NCBI GenBank assembly: GCA_964431545.1
Contig: CAYSLC010000039.1
Coordinates: 1 to 30,603, forward strand
Length of the DNA: 30,603 bases
Direction of reading: 5' to 3'
Origin: CAYSLC01 sp964431545
GTDB lineage: Bacteria > Desulfobacterota > Desulfobacteria > Desulfobacterales > JAABSP01
Below the pieces are notes generated by a model that was given only the letters and a program-made list of their open reading frames with translations, did not search any database and was not told the origin of the DNA. How positions within the stretch are numbered: the stretch's first letter is position 1; every line of letters begins with the position of its first letter. The position numbers and the translations under genes are program-made. Of the stretch, positions 30,376-30,603 are shown in pieces.

Positions 30376-30435
30376 ATGAAGCGTCGATGTGAATCCTTTA
30401 CTCCCCTGGGCCGCATGAAGGAGTCAATGCATTGA
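30376..30435 (+). CDS. possible 19-aa leader peptide before the methyltransferase
   Basis: ATG at 30376 has GGAG 5 nt upstream and opens a 19-codon frame (MKRRCESFTPLGRMKESMH). Its TGA (30433-30435) overlaps the TTG start of the methyltransferase as TTGA. The methyltransferase ribosome site lies inside it. It could couple translation, but at this length it may be chance. Confidence 0.25.
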   Translation: MKRRCESFTPLGRMKESMH

Positions 30436-30603
30436 TCCGTACCGACAGTCCGTCGAAGACCACCCATCGAATGGTGTTTGAAACCGCCGCCCGCATGCAG
30501 GCGGTCGAACCCGGAAGCGTCCACCTGGTGGTGACCTCCCCCCCCTATCCCATGATCGAGATGTGGGACGAAAGCTTTCGGAGGCAGAGCCCGTCGGCGG
30601 CCC
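30432..30603 (+). CDS. site-specific DNA methyltransferase, SPPY type (3' end outside window)
   Basis: The first 57 residues of a gene cut by the right edge. VHLVVTSPPYPMIEMWDESF (31-50) is the catalytic motif IV region of beta-type amino-methyltransferases. SPPY is most often seen in N4-cytosine enzymes, though some N6-adenine enzymes carry it. In beta-type enzymes motif IV precedes the AdoMet motif, so its N-terminal position fits. The TTG at 30432 follows AAGGAG by 8 nt and gives MIRTDSPSKTTHRMVF, the expected lead-in; the ATG at 30471 is an alternative. It lies 206 bp after tRNA-Pro. A restriction gene, if any, would be to the right. Confidence 0.82.
   Translation, partial: MIRTDSPSKTTHRMVFETAARMQAVEPGSVHLVVTSPPYPMIEMWDESFRRQSPSAA

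Overview
The window is about two-thirds G+C, gene-dense chromosomal DNA. Codon use is strongly GC3-biased and GTG starts are frequent. The gene mix suggests an anaerobic Desulfobacterota (former Deltaproteobacteria): two PocR-domain histidine kinases, a CooT-type nickel protein, a GEMM-type c-di-GMP riboswitch, an MTH1187-type thiamine-binding protein and COG2509-type flavoproteins. That placement is inferred from gene content; there is no rRNA here. Most long ORFs opposite real genes are shadows caused by high GC.

Layout. Positions 1-1928: end of a gluconate-dehydrogenase-subunit-3-like protein coupled to a GMC oxidoreductase. 1929-2374: an AT-richer gap with short tandem repeats and a nested palindromic (REP/MITE-like) element. 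2375-5730: an orphan AAA/STAND-like ATPase, a hotdog thioesterase and a COG2509-type FAD protein. 5792-8584 (minus): a chemoreceptor preceded by an orphan ABC-type binding protein with its own promoter. 8924-12779: thiamine-binding protein, endonuclease IV (minus), CooT, an iron-sulfur/zinc-ribbon flavodoxin-like protein and an MFS transporter. 12879-15049: a complete regulatory unit made of promoter, c-di-GMP-I riboswitch, intrinsic terminator and a PocR/PAS sensor kinase. 14977-17907 (minus): lipoprotein, unknown 132-aa protein and MATE transporter. 18067-19511: thioesterase and RluA-type pseudouridine synthase, overlapping by GTGA. 19489-20315 (minus): a small unknown protein and a lipoprotein. 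20740-25098: a second COG2509-type FAD protein, a Nudix hydrolase with an interrupted Nudix box, a TatD-type hydrolase with a strong promoter, and a FemAB/GNAT-like protein. 25170-27855 (minus): a zinc-ribbon protein and a hybrid PocR kinase with a receiver domain. 28131-30031: tadA and purA. 30149-30225: tRNA-Pro(CGG). 30432 to the right edge: the start of an SPPY-type DNA methyltransferase.

How the genes work together. Most are housekeeping or single-enzyme genes in short operons. The strongest regulatory story is second-messenger control of signalling. A c-di-GMP aptamer, placed directly after a predicted transcription start and followed by a terminator, should decide whether a PocR sensor kinase is made at all. 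A second PocR kinase, an SBP/chemoreceptor pair and a candidate Fur site give the window an unusually sensory character. No complete defence system, CRISPR array or prophage is visible, although the ATPase and the methyltransferase at the right edge may belong to accessory DNA.
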